Notes: generated by a model from the letters alone, not told the origin. Positions 7,777 to 16,507 are shown, counted from the stretch's first letter. The stretch: DNA of 40,965 nucleotides from Actinomycetes bacterium (GCA_023415515.1 JAEZKH010000086.1:1-40965); one strand, 5' to 3'. Made by a program: numbers and translations.

Positions 7777-8451
7777 GCCCGTGAGCGCGTGAATTCCCTT
7801 GTACAACACCATGAAACCGATCACGATGAGGATGCAGGCAATCAGCGTGGCGTGCTGACGCTCCATCCAGTCCTTGAGCCGTGCCAGCGGTTCGTCGAGG
7901 CGGCTGCCTGCGACCGCGTACGCGAGGATCGGAATCGCCACCGTCGACCCGGCGACCACCACGAACCACACCACGGCACTCCACCTGGCCGGCTGGCCCA
8001 GACCCGCAGTCCCAATCGCCAAACCCGCTGCCGCACAGATGAAAAGGACCTTCGGGTTGATGACCGTCAGCGCGGCCGCGGTCGCGATCGCCCTGGCCGG
8101 CGTGAACTTCTTCATGCTGTTCATCCACGCGGGTGTGTGCGCGGCCCGCTTACGTCTGAACCAGCGGAACAGGCCCAAGGCGATCAGCGCGGCGCCGACG
8201 ACAACGCGCAACCAGGACGCCCAGTTCGGCGGTCGGTCGCGCATCCCACCCGCCAGGCTGGAGACCTCGAGGAAGATCATCGTCAACGCCGCGATACCGA
8301 ACAACCAGCCGGCCAGGAACGCCAGGCCGGTCGGGCGTGGTCGCGCCGTGTCCAGAACCAGAACCGCGGGGATGATCGACAACGGCGAGAGGGCGATCAC
8401 CAGGCCCAGCGGAACGAGATCGGTCAGCACCGACCCCCAATTGCCCGACAT
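7771..8451 (-). CDS. GAP family (SfLAP/Sap-type) six-helix membrane protein
   Basis: A 226-residue membrane protein with about six hydrophobic segments. It opens with LVPLGLVIALSPLSIIPAVL and contains AALTVINPKVLFICAAAG, features of the GAP family (PF11139, LysE-like fold). In mycobacteria the family is linked to glycolipid (glycopeptidolipid) export, but the cargo here is unknown. ATG 8449-8451 is preferred because AAAGGG lies 6 nt upstream; an ATG five codons earlier (8466) has no such site. It ends 6 bp inside the convergent TetR gene. Confidence 0.8.
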   Translation of the reverse strand: MSGNWGSVLTDLVPLGLVIALSPLSIIPAVLVLDTARPRPTGLAFLAGWLFGIAALTMIFLEVSSLAGGMRDRPPNWASWLRVVVGAALIALGLFRWFRRKRAAHTPAWMNSMKKFTPARAIATAAALTVINPKVLFICAAAGLAIGTAGLGQPARWSAVVWFVVVAGSTVAIPILAYAVAGSRLDEPLARLKDWMERQHATLIACILIVIGFMVLYKGIHALTGL

Positions 8452-8576
8452 CGACGGCCCTTTCATTGCAATGGCTGCAATGGCTCTGCGATCAGAGCCG
8501 AGAAGAACCTAGCAAGTCGCAGCCGGATCGGTCTGCATTGTCGTCTGCCCGTCGCCGACCGCAGGCGAAACCGCCT

Positions 8577-8590
8577 CGCGCGTACGCGCG
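8577..8590. promoter_or_regulatory. 14-bp alternating palindrome upstream of the multicopper oxidase
   Basis: CGCGCGTACGCGCG is a perfect palindrome and a strictly alternating pyrimidine–purine tract, 51 bp before the oxidase start. It could be a protein-binding site or a locally Z-DNA-prone tract. It does not resemble a copper operator I can name. Confidence 0.35.
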
Positions 8591-8619
8591 GCTGTGTAAT
8601 GATTTGCTGGATTTCAACA

Positions 8620-8639
8620 CGCCTCCTGAATGAGGAGCG
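8620..8639 (+). promoter_or_regulatory. Hairpin covering the oxidase ribosome binding site
   Basis: CTCCT (8623-8627) is complementary to AGGAG (8633-8637), with a 5-nt GAATG loop and two further CG pairs outside a one-base bulge. AGGAG is the best Shine-Dalgarno for ATG 8642, so the stem would sequester it. Whether this is regulatory or fortuitous cannot be told from sequence alone. Confidence 0.35.
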
Positions 8640-8641
8640 TT

Positions 8642-11600
8642 ATGCGGCGCGTTCGAACGTGGTCCGTCGTCATGACTTCGCTGGCGGTCGTCATCTCGAT
8701 GACGGTGGCCATGACGGCGTGCAGCAGGCAAAGCACCGCGCCCGTTCCGCAGGCAGGCGTCAACGCCGGCCCCGACGGCAAGCCCGCACCGTTCAAGGAG
8801 CCGGTACGCCTGTCGAGCAGCGACGGCGTTCTGGAGGTGCGGCTCTCGGCGCACCAGTCCACCGTCAACCTCGACACCGTCAAAGAACCGGTCACCAACT
8901 TCCTGACCTACGGGTTCGACGTGATCAAGGGCACCAGCTCCGACGGCTCGACCAAGGGCGACCACCTCTATCCCGGACCGACGCTGCATGTCGAGCCCGG
9001 CGAGAAGCTCGTCGTGCACTACGACAACGACCTGCAGAACCTGGACATCACCGACTTCTATGATCCAGCCTTCACGCCGAAGAACGGTGAGGTGCCGATC
9101 TATCCGCCTGCGCTGAAGGAGGCGCCGCTCAATCTGCACACGCACGGGCTGCATGTCAGCCCGCAGGGCAACGCCGACAACGTGCTTCTGTCGATCCCCG
9201 CGGGCATGGGCAACACCTACTCCTACGACATCCCCAAGACGATGCCGAACGGCCTGTACTGGTATCACAGCCACCGGCACACCATGACGTCGCAACAGAC
9301 CTACGCCGGGCTCTCGGGACTGCTCGAGATCGGCCGGCCGGACGGGAATCTGCCCATCGTCACGAAGAACGATATACCGGTGCGGGACATGGCGATTCAG
9401 TACAACTTCGTGTTCGACAGAAAAGGCAGAGGCCACCAGCTCAACAACTACACCTGGCCGCAGTTCGTGTCGACGCTGAAGCCGCCGGATGGCTCCCAAC
9501 TGGCCGACGGCACATATCAGCCGAGCCTGGCCCCGGTGAACATCGCCGACACCACCGAGGGCGCGCAGTACATCACGCCGTGGTGGACCGGTCCGCTGTC
9601 GCCGCACAACAACCGCGGCCAGACCCAGTTCATGCCGTCGAATCTGATCGGCTTCGACAGCCCGAGCGAGAAGGTCGCCGAGAACCCGGACCTGCCGGAC
9701 AATCAACGCGACGTGCAGTTCACCGTCAACGGACAATTCCAGCCCGAACTGAAGATCAAGCCGGGGCAGACGGAGATCTGGGCGGTGGCCAACATCAGCG
9801 ACATCGCGTACATGACGGTGCGATTGACCGAGACCGCGACCGGCACCCACCCGAAGATCACCATCGTGGGCCAGGACGGCAACCCCTACACCCAGGTCGG
9901 CAGGCCGGTCTACGGCGACGGCACCACACTCGACATCCCACCGGGATCGCGGTACGCGATCGCGGTGACGATGCCGAAGGAAGGCGACCTCATCCTGGAG
10001 TTCCCACCGGATCCGAATGCCAGGGAAATCGTGAATCCCGGTGTGCTGTACACGAACAACGGAACCAAGAACCCGCCCGCGACGCTGGGCACGTTGTCGG
10101 TGGATCCGAAGTACATCAGCTACGCCGACGGATTCTTCGTGTTCCCGACCCAGACGTTGATCCGTGCGACGCCGGACACCGGCGGCCAGGGCCAGACGAC
10201 CGCATTCGAGCCGGGCCAGAACCTCGACGCGTACACCTCCTTCGTCGACACCTCGGTGATGTCGCCCGCGGTCAAGCGCGCGCTGACCATCACCGACACC
10301 ATCGGCGGAGACCGGGCCAGCAACAACGACCCGAAGGCCGTCATCTACCAATTCGACAACAGTGCCTTCCCGAACGTCGCGCTGATCCAGCCTCGGCTCA
10401 ACTCCGTCGAGGAATGGCAGGTCACCAACTTCAACAACGATGCACACCCGATGCACATCCACGTCAACGACTTTCAGGTGATGTCGATAGACGACCCGCG
10501 CCGCGGGAAGACCGGTGTGCAACCGTGGGGCCTGGACAACGTCAACGTGCCCGCACCGGTGTTCGACGACAAGCACGTCGTCAGCACGCCTGCGTCGCTG
10601 TCGCTGCGACAGGAGTTCCTGGAATTCGCGGGCACCTACGTGATCCATTGCCATCGGCTCAACCACGAGGACAACGGGTTGATGGCGCTGATCAACGTCA
10701 TCCCCGAGGTGTCGACGTACGCGGTGGCGGTACCGGGGTCCACCGGAAAACCCGCGACGGTGCAGGTACGTGACGGCAACGGCGACAAGGTGCTTGCGAC
10801 CGTCGTTCCGTTGCCGGGCTTCGAGGGCACGCCGTCGGTGGCGATGGCCGACGTGAACGGCGACATGATCCTCGACCTCGTGGTCGGCACAGGCAAGGGC
10901 GCCGCACCGGAGGTCGTCGCCTACGACGGCAACAACACCGCCGACGGACTCTTCCGGACCGAGATCACCCGGTTCGCCCCGTTCGACGCGAACTTCACCG
11001 GCGGGGTGGCCGTCGCAGGAGCCGACATCGATGGAAATGCGCTGGCCGACAACATCATCGTCGGCTCCGGCCCGGGAATGGAGTCCCAGGTCAAGGTGTT
11101 CTCCTCGGATCTGCCGTCGGAGCCGGACAAGGCGCCGGACGTCTTCTCCACGTTCACGCCCTACCCGGGATCGCGGTCCGGGGTCACCCTGGCCACCGGG
11201 CTCGTGGAAGCGGGTTCGGGACGCGAGAGTCTGGTGACTGCGCCGGGTCCCGCCGACGCTCCGCTCGTGAAGACGTTCCGGTGGAGTCTGTTCACCCCGA
11301 CGGCCAGGGCGCAGGCCAGTGGCACTGCCACGCAGGGACATTCGGGTAAGCCCAGCGACCCCCAGATGACCGCGCAGTTCATGGCCTACGACGAGACGTA
11401 CACCGACGGGGTGGCGCTGTCCACAGGCTGGGTGGCCGGCGCCGAAGGCGGCGCCAAGAGCATCGTCACCAGCCAGCTCGGGGGCGACGGGAGGGTCCGG
11501 GTCTGGTCGAGCGGGTCGAAGCTCGACGGGCAGCCCGGGATGTATCTAGAGAGCCCGAACCACCACGACGACGACGTCAAGTACGCCGAGATCGCGTCCT

Positions 11601-11824
11601 TCGTCCCGTTCCCGGGCGGCAATCCGGGTGTGACGGTCGCGACCAGCAGTACGGTCCACGGCGCCGATCTTCTGGTGGCAGGCACCACGCCGGGGGGTCA
11701 GGAGGTCCGCAAGTACACCTTCGAGCGGCCGACGCCCGACGCCGAGACCGTTGCGCCCAAGCAGCTGGCGAACCTCCCTGCGATCCCGGGTATCGCGGCG
11801 GCGGCGCCCCTTGCCGGCCGGTGA
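8642..11824 (+). CDS. Multicopper oxidase lipoprotein with C-terminal FG-GAP-like domain
   Basis: A 1060-residue exported protein. The signal peptide ends in a lipobox-like AMTAC (Cys27). The oxidase part (about 60-690) carries the four copper motifs HTHG (166-169), WYHSHRHT (207-214), HPMHIH (602-607) and HCHRLNHEDNGL (669-680). Cys670 and His675 are type 1 ligands, and the usual axial Met position (680) is Leu, with Met next to it. The remaining 360 or so residues hold two recognisable FG-GAP/VCBS-like repeats, DVNGDMILDLVVGTG (about 735) and DIDGNALADNIIVGSG (about 795), and probably form a propeller. ATG 8642 is chosen because AGGAG lies 4 nt upstream; ATG 8630 has no site. The substrate (metal, phenolic or other) is unknown. 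Its stop is 3 bp from the convergent ABM gene. Confidence 0.88.
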   Translation: MRRVRTWSVVMTSLAVVISMTVAMTACSRQSTAPVPQAGVNAGPDGKPAPFKEPVRLSSSDGVLEVRLSAHQSTVNLDTVKEPVTNFLTYGFDVIKGTSSDGSTKGDHLYPGPTLHVEPGEKLVVHYDNDLQNLDITDFYDPAFTPKNGEVPIYPPALKEAPLNLHTHGLHVSPQGNADNVLLSIPAGMGNTYSYDIPKTMPNGLYWYHSHRHTMTSQQTYAGLSGLLEIGRPDGNLPIVTKNDIPVRDMAIQYNFVFDRKGRGHQLNNYTWPQFVSTLKPPDGSQLADGTYQPSLAPVNIADTTEGAQYITPWWTGPLSPHNNRGQTQFMPSNLIGFDSPSEKVAENPDLPDNQRDVQFTVNGQFQPELKIKPGQTEIWAVANISDIAYMTVRLTETATGTHPKITIVGQDGNPYTQVGRPVYGDGTTLDIPPGSRYAIAVTMPKEGDLILEFPPDPNAREIVNPGVLYTNNGTKNPPATLGTLSVDPKYISYADGFFVFPTQTLIRATPDTGGQGQTTAFEPGQNLDAYTSFVDTSVMSPAVKRALTITDTIGGDRASNNDPKAVIYQFDNSAFPNVALIQPRLNSVEEWQVTNFNNDAHPMHIHVNDFQVMSIDDPRRGKTGVQPWGLDNVNVPAPVFDDKHVVSTPASLSLRQEFLEFAGTYVIHCHRLNHEDNGLMALINVIPEVSTYAVAVPGSTGKPATVQVRDGNGDKVLATVVPLPGFEGTPSVAMADVNGDMILDLVVGTGKGAAPEVVAYDGNNTADGLFRTEITRFAPFDANFTGGVAVAGADIDGNALADNIIVGSGPGMESQVKVFSSDLPSEPDKAPDVFSTFTPYPGSRSGVTLATGLVEAGSGRESLVTAPGPADAPLVKTFRWSLFTPTARAQASGTATQGHSGKPSDPQMTAQFMAYDETYTDGVALSTGWVAGAEGGAKSIVTSQLGGDGRVRVWSSGSKLDGQPGMYLESPNHHDDDVKYAEIASFVPFPGGNPGVTVATSSTVHGADLLVAGTTPGGQEVRKYTFERPTPDAETVAPKQLANLPAIPGIAAAAPLAGR

Positions 11825-11827
11825 GCA

Positions 11828-12799
11828 TCAGGGGAGGTGCCAGAGCACCCTGGTCCCCAGGTAGAACACCACCGCCCAGAACGCCAGCGCGGCGGCCGCG
11901 ATACCGATGCCTCGCCAATTGTTCCTGGCGACAGGCGCATTCGCAGGCGGCCGCAACCATCGCTGCAACAGCGGGTTGACGTAATACGGCATCGTCAGAA
12001 ACGACATGGCGAAGCTGGAGAGCAGGTTGCCCACGAGCAGATTCAGCCAGAGCGGCATCTTCAACGGCGACAGCAACAGCGACAGCAGCACGACGGTCGG
12101 GTACAGGCCGACCCACACCGCGATCGAGGTCTTGACCTCCGACGGCGGCGGCGCCTCGTGGCCCTTCTCGTCGAAAGCGAACCAGCTGCCGAACGAGTTG
12201 TCGATCGTGCGGGAATGGAAGTCGGCGAACTTCGCGCCCTCCTCCAGTAACTGCCTGCGCTCCTGCGACACCAGCCACCGGTCGAGGTCCGCGGCGGTGT
12301 CGTAGCGGTAGAGCGCGGTCCACTCCTCCTGCACGCCGGGAACGGGGCGGAACAGTTCGGTTCCCCGGAAGCCGGGAAATCTGCTCTCCGCCAAGCGAAG
12401 CCGCTCCTGCCAGGCGAGGAAGTCGTCGACGTCGGCATCGTCGACGCGGTGGCTGACCGCGACGGTCACCAGCGGGTCGGGGTTTCGTGAGCCGCCGCCG
12501 AGCACCTGCTGGGTGCCGGGACCGTCGAAGAACTGCCTGCCCACGGCCAACCGCTCCTGACGGGTCGCGCTGTTGAGCCATGCCATCACGTGGGGGATGG
12601 AGTCGAACCGGTAGACCACCACCCACTCCGGCTGCACCGTGGTCGGCGGATTGATCTCTGCGCCGAGGAACCCCGGGTACTTCGACGCTTCGCGGTTGAG
12701 GTCCTTCTGCCATTCCTGGTAGGGCTGCTCGGACCCGGCGTGGACCTTCTGACCGATGATGATGGTGGCCGCCGTGTCGGTGGCGCTCTCGAGGGTCAT
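11828..12799 (-). CDS. Membrane protein with two antibiotic-biosynthesis-monooxygenase (ABM) domains
   Basis: A 323-residue protein. Two tandem ABM-like ferredoxin folds cover about residues 12-95 and 110-200. They share repeated elements: W/YQEWQ–YPGFLGAE–WVVVYRFD in the first, and FLAWQ–FPGFRGTE–WTALYRYD in the second. Three C-terminal membrane helices follow (about 224-244, 250-271 and 297-318). ABM domains act on quinones, polyketides or haem, but the reaction here is unknown. ATG 12797-12799 overlaps the stop of the Mo-hydroxylase gene (ATGA), so it is translationally coupled as third gene of that operon. A membrane or quinone interface for the hydroxylase is a reasonable inference. Confidence 0.82.
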   Translation of the reverse strand: MTLESATDTAATIIIGQKVHAGSEQPYQEWQKDLNREASKYPGFLGAEINPPTTVQPEWVVVYRFDSIPHVMAWLNSATRQERLAVGRQFFDGPGTQQVLGGGSRNPDPLVTVAVSHRVDDADVDDFLAWQERLRLAESRFPGFRGTELFRPVPGVQEEWTALYRYDTAADLDRWLVSQERRQLLEEGAKFADFHSRTIDNSFGSWFAFDEKGHEAPPPSEVKTSIAVWVGLYPTVVLLSLLLSPLKMPLWLNLLVGNLLSSFAMSFLTMPYYVNPLLQRWLRPPANAPVARNNWRGIGIAAAALAFWAVVFYLGTRVLWHLP

Positions 12800-15516
12800 C
12801 GAGTCACCGGGGCCAACCGGTCGTCGACGAGCCTGCGGTATATCCGTTCCGGCGTCAGCGGCAACTCGCGGTATCGCACGCCTGTGGCGTCCTGCAGTGC
12901 ATTGGCCAGCGCGGGCGCCACCGGGTTGACGTTGGACTCGGCGATGCCCTTTCCGCCCATCGGCCCGACCGAATCGGACGTCTCGACGACGAGCACCTCG
13001 GTACGGGGGATGTCGGCGTAGGTGGGGATGCGGTAGTTGCGCAGGTTCGGGTTGACCATCGCTCCGTTCTCGTCGATACGGAAGTTCTCGGTCAGCGCGA
13101 AGCCGATCGCCTGGGCCACCCCGCCCTCGATCTGCCCGCGTACCTGCGCGGGATTGATCACGACCCCCGGATCGGTGGCATGCACGCTGTACAGGATGCG
13201 GATCTCACCGGTGACCCTGTGCACCGCGATGCGGAATCCATGCGCATTGGAGGTGACGCTGCGCGGCGACCCATAAGCCTTGCGCGACACCGTGAACCTG
13301 GCGTTTCGGCGGCGGGCGACCGCCAACAGCTCGGTCAGCGGTATGCTCGTCGACCCGCAGTCGACCGCGTCCTGCCGCAACGAACACGCGGCGACGTCGA
13401 CCCCGACGTGGCCTGCCGCACAACGCAGGATCGCCTCGCGCAGTGCCGTCGCAGCCTTCAACACGGCGTTGCCGGAGACGAACAGGCCCGCGCTGGCGAA
13501 GGCACCGGTGTCGAAACCGGTCCTGTCGGTGTCGGACTGCACGAGATGCACCCGAGCCGGGATCGTGCCGAGCACGCTCGCGGCGATCTGCACGTGTGCC
13601 GTCGAAGTGCCCTCACCGAATTCCACTGTGCCGACTGCGATCTCGTAGCTGCCGTCGTCGCGCAAGGAGGCCCATGCATCCGAGATGTGCTCGGTGGGCG
13701 GCGCCGTCTCGTGGATCGAGGTGGCGGTGCCGGTGCCGATCAGCCAATCCTCGCCGAGGGCGTGCCCGTTGGCACTGCGCCGCATCGCGGCGTCGACCAT
13801 GTCGATGCATGCGGTCAGGCCGTCGTCTGTGAAGGTGACGTCGTCGGGATGTTCACCGATGGCCAGCAGTGCGTCACCTGGCCGGACCACGTTGCGCCTG
13901 CGCAGTTCCATCGGGTCGAGGTTCAACGCGAGGGCGAGTTCCGTCATCGCCGATTCGACGGCGAACGTCGGCTGCGTCATGCCGTAGCCGCGCAGCGCGC
14001 CGCTGGGCACCGTATTGGTGTAAACCGAGTAGCCGTCGAACTTCTTGTTCGGACAACGATATTGCATCATCGCCGCACCGCCTGCGAACAGCGTCTCACC
14101 GCCATGGTTGCCGTAGGCGCCGGTGTTGCTCACGTTGCGGAACGCGAACGCGGTCAGTGTGCCGTCGGCCTTGGCGCCGAGCTTCACGGTGACCTTCATC
14201 GGATGCCGCGGCGACGCGGTGGTGAACTCCTCTTCGCGGGTGTACTCCCAGCAGACCGGTCGCCCGATGTCCATCGTCGCCATCGACACCAGGTCCTCGG
14301 CGATCACCTCCTGCTTACCGCCGAAGCCGCCGCCGACCCGCTTGCAGAACACCCGCAGTTGATCCGGCCGCAGGTCGAACAGGTGCGACAGCTTGAGCTT
14401 GCAGATCGACGGCGACTGCGAACTGGTCCTCACGTTGAGCCTGCCGTCTTCCATCCATGCGATCGCGCCGTGCGTCTCCAGATGGGCGTGCTGGACGCGG
14501 GGCGACAGGTAGGTGCCCTCGTGGATGACGTCGGCGTCGGCGAAACCCGCGCTCACATCGCCGATCTCGCTGTGCAGTTCGATGAGGATGTTGTGTTCGG
14601 GATCCTGGATGAACGGGTCGTGTGCACTGTGCAGCCGTGGCGCGCCGTCGGCCATGGCCTCTTCGGGATCGAACACCGCGGGTAGCACGTCGTAGGTGAC
14701 CTCGACCCGGCGGCAGCCCTCCTCGGCCGCGGCGACCGAATCGGCGACGACGGCCACCACCCGCTGTCCGACGAAACGCATCACGCTGTCGAGGATCAGG
14801 GTGTCGTCGGGGTCGACGAGGTGGTCGGTGTGGATCGCGGTGTTGAACCGCTTCTGCGGCACGTCGTCGGCCGTGTAGACGCGGTGCACGCCCGGCACCG
14901 CGAGCGCGGCGGTCTTGTCGATCGACACGATGCGCGCGTGGGCGTGCGGCGAGTGCAGCACCTTGAGGTGCAGCATGCCGGCCATCTCGGTGTCCATCGT
15001 GTACTCGGCGCGGCCGGTGACCACGTCGGTGCCCGCAGGCGCGGCGATACTGGCGCCGACGGCGGCACCGGGGACGGCCTCCTCGATCTCGGACACGCCG
15101 TTGATGGCGTCCTCGATGGCCCGGTATCCCGTGCAGCGGCAGAGGTTTCCCTTCAACGCCCGCGGCAGGTCGCGCTTCTGCTCGTCGGTGAACGTCGCCG
15201 ACGTCATGATCATGCCCGCGGTGCAGAAGCCGCACTGAAACCCGGGTGCGTCGCGGAACTGCCGCTGCAACGGGTGCAGGGCGTCGGGTGTGCCGAGGCC
15301 CTCGATCGTCGTCACCTCACGGCCGTCGGCGCGGAAGGCGGGCGTGATGCAGCTGTGCACCGGGTCGCCGTCGAGCCACACCGTGCATGCGCCGCAATCG
15401 CCTGCATCGCAACCCTTTTTGACCCCGTGCCAACCAAGCGAGCGGACGAAGGTGCGCAGGCACTGTCCGGGGCGGGGCTCGTCGTCGAAGGGCTTGCCGT
15501 TGACGGTATATGTCAT
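12796..15516 (-). CDS. Molybdenum hydroxylase, fused 2Fe-2S and molybdopterin-binding subunit
   Basis: A 906-residue xanthine-dehydrogenase-family protein. Residues 1-140 form the iron-sulphur subunit: C36, C41, C44 and C56 for the plant-type cluster, and C95, C98, C126 and C128 for the second. From about residue 165 the aldehyde-oxidase/xanthine-dehydrogenase molybdopterin domains follow, with GGGFGGKQE, PSGALRGYGMTQ and the catalytic Glu860 in GGKGIAES. No FAD domain is present in this chain; it is supplied by the upstream gene. The substrate loop is not CoxL-like, so the substrate is probably a heterocycle or aldehyde, but it cannot be named. Start ATG 15514-15516 overlaps the FAD-subunit stop (ATGA). 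No dedicated XdhC gene lies in this operon. Confidence 0.9.
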   Translation of the reverse strand: MTYTVNGKPFDDEPRPGQCLRTFVRSLGWHGVKKGCDAGDCGACTVWLDGDPVHSCITPAFRADGREVTTIEGLGTPDALHPLQRQFRDAPGFQCGFCTAGMIMTSATFTDEQKRDLPRALKGNLCRCTGYRAIEDAINGVSEIEEAVPGAAVGASIAAPAGTDVVTGRAEYTMDTEMAGMLHLKVLHSPHAHARIVSIDKTAALAVPGVHRVYTADDVPQKRFNTAIHTDHLVDPDDTLILDSVMRFVGQRVVAVVADSVAAAEEGCRRVEVTYDVLPAVFDPEEAMADGAPRLHSAHDPFIQDPEHNILIELHSEIGDVSAGFADADVIHEGTYLSPRVQHAHLETHGAIAWMEDGRLNVRTSSQSPSICKLKLSHLFDLRPDQLRVFCKRVGGGFGGKQEVIAEDLVSMATMDIGRPVCWEYTREEEFTTASPRHPMKVTVKLGAKADGTLTAFAFRNVSNTGAYGNHGGETLFAGGAAMMQYRCPNKKFDGYSVYTNTVPSGALRGYGMTQPTFAVESAMTELALALNLDPMELRRRNVVRPGDALLAIGEHPDDVTFTDDGLTACIDMVDAAMRRSANGHALGEDWLIGTGTATSIHETAPPTEHISDAWASLRDDGSYEIAVGTVEFGEGTSTAHVQIAASVLGTIPARVHLVQSDTDRTGFDTGAFASAGLFVSGNAVLKAATALREAILRCAAGHVGVDVAACSLRQDAVDCGSTSIPLTELLAVARRRNARFTVSRKAYGSPRSVTSNAHGFRIAVHRVTGEIRILYSVHATDPGVVINPAQVRGQIEGGVAQAIGFALTENFRIDENGAMVNPNLRNYRIPTYADIPRTEVLVVETSDSVGPMGGKGIAESNVNPVAPALANALQDATGVRYRELPLTPERIYRRLVDDRLAPVTR

Positions 15517-16319
15517 GACAGTTCGCTCCGGATCTCCTCGGCGAAGTGCTTGGCCAGGTGTCGCCGATGGTCGGGGGTGCCGTTGGGATCGTCGAACCAC
15601 ACGTCGTCGGGTAGCGAGTCGACGGCGCGCTGGAGCGCGTCGGCGTCGGGGACGGCGTCGAAGGCCAGTCGCACCGGGCGCGTCGTACCCGCGGTGATCG
15701 TGAGCAGGAGGTCGCCGTCGCCCTGGGTGGCGATCATGAAGATCGTCGACCGGCCCAGGTGGGTCAGCGTGAACCGTCTGTGCGCGTAGCGTTTTCGCAG
15801 GGCCTCGACCGGTATCTCGATACTGCGCAACAGCTCGCCGCTGCCGAGGATGTTCTGGTGGTTGCCCGTGACGAAATCGGCGGCGTCGACCCGGCGTTCG
15901 GACCCGTCGATCGCGTGCAGCGTGTAGGTGGCCTCGAGCGCGACCGCCATCGTGATCATCGGACCGGCGGGCAGCGACATGGCGATGTTGCCGCCGACGG
16001 TCGCGGCGTTCCACACCTTGAACGATGCGAGGAAGGCCTCGCAGCTCGTGCGGAGCAGCGGGGCGGCCCGCCAGTCGTCGGGTGCGGCGAACCGATACAC
16101 GTCGGCGACCGTGCACATCGCGCCGATCGTGAGACCGTCCTCGCCTGCTGCCAGTTCGTTCCAGCCGAGTGGCTCGAGGTCGATGAGCCTGCGCAGGTCC
16201 GGTTGCTGGTCGGAGAAAAGCCAGGTTCCGCCCGCCAACCATGCGTCGCCGTCGCGCCAGTCGCTGCCCGGCTGCTGCGATGGGCGCCTGACGACCTCGG
16301 TGATCGTGTTGATGTCCAC
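15513..16319 (-). CDS. Molybdenum hydroxylase FAD-binding (medium) subunit
   Basis: A 268-residue subunit of the CoxM/XdhB type that passes electrons from the iron-sulphur clusters to the acceptor. FAD-binding motifs are LAGGTW (28-33) and NAATVGGNIA (104-113), followed by the CO-dehydrogenase flavoprotein C-terminal domain. GTG 16317-16319 is the start, with AAGGG about 9 nt upstream. It is the first gene of the operon with the fused Fe-S/Mo subunit and the double-ABM membrane protein. It is divergent from clpB with 232 bp between starts. Confidence 0.88.
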   Translation of the reverse strand: MDINTITEVVRRPSQQPGSDWRDGDAWLAGGTWLFSDQQPDLRRLIDLEPLGWNELAAGEDGLTIGAMCTVADVYRFAAPDDWRAAPLLRTSCEAFLASFKVWNAATVGGNIAMSLPAGPMITMAVALEATYTLHAIDGSERRVDAADFVTGNHQNILGSGELLRSIEIPVEALRKRYAHRRFTLTHLGRSTIFMIATQGDGDLLLTITAGTTRPVRLAFDAVPDADALQRAVDSLPDDVWFDDPNGTPDHRRHLAKHFAEEIRSELS

Positions 16320-16474
16320 GTCAATGACCCTTCACGGGATGGAGACGAAACGCCCTGGCCTGCGATGCCGGCCCGCTGACAATAGCCAGCAAACACCGCG
16401 AGGATCGGTAATTGACGAGCTTTCAGCGATTTGCCGGGTGTGGACGGGGTAACCGGGTGGAATAAGAAGATAAA

Positions 16475-16495
16475 GTTGAGCGGAACAGACTCAAC
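16475..16495. promoter_or_regulatory. HAIR element (HspR operator) upstream of clpB
   Basis: GTTGAGC–7 nt–ACTCAAC is an inverted repeat matching the actinobacterial HAIR consensus CTTGAGT-N7-ACTCAAG in its TTGAG/CTCAA core and exact N7 spacing. It lies 57 bp before the clpB start and overlaps the predicted −35 element, where bound HspR would block polymerase. HspR itself is encoded at 2056-2457. Confidence 0.85.
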
Positions 16496-16507
16496 CTTGA
16501 CGGCGTT
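16482..16507 (+). promoter_or_regulatory. Predicted SigH/SigE-type stress promoter of clpB
   Basis: GGAACA (16482-16487), 16 bp, then CGTT (16504-16507). This fits the ECF-sigma pattern GGAAYA-N16/17-CGTT known for mycobacterial SigH and SigE promoters. The −35 element lies inside the HAIR element. Predicted transcripts would have a leader of roughly 35-40 nt ending with CGGAGGTGTC before GTG 16552. Confidence 0.65.

Noticed and set aside
8467..8484. Direct repeat of GCAATGGCT upstream of the GAP-family gene
   Set aside because: Only two short copies with no matching site elsewhere in the region; could be chance.
8492..11341. A 949-codon open frame antisense to the multicopper oxidase
   Set aside because: Val/Arg/Asp/His-rich composition typical of antisense shadows; the opposite strand has all copper-site motifs.
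15517..16242. Extension of the fused Mo-hydroxylase frame upstream through the FAD-subunit gene
   Set aside because: The extra codons are out-of-frame shadow of the FAD subunit; the first iron-sulphur residues begin at ATG 15516.
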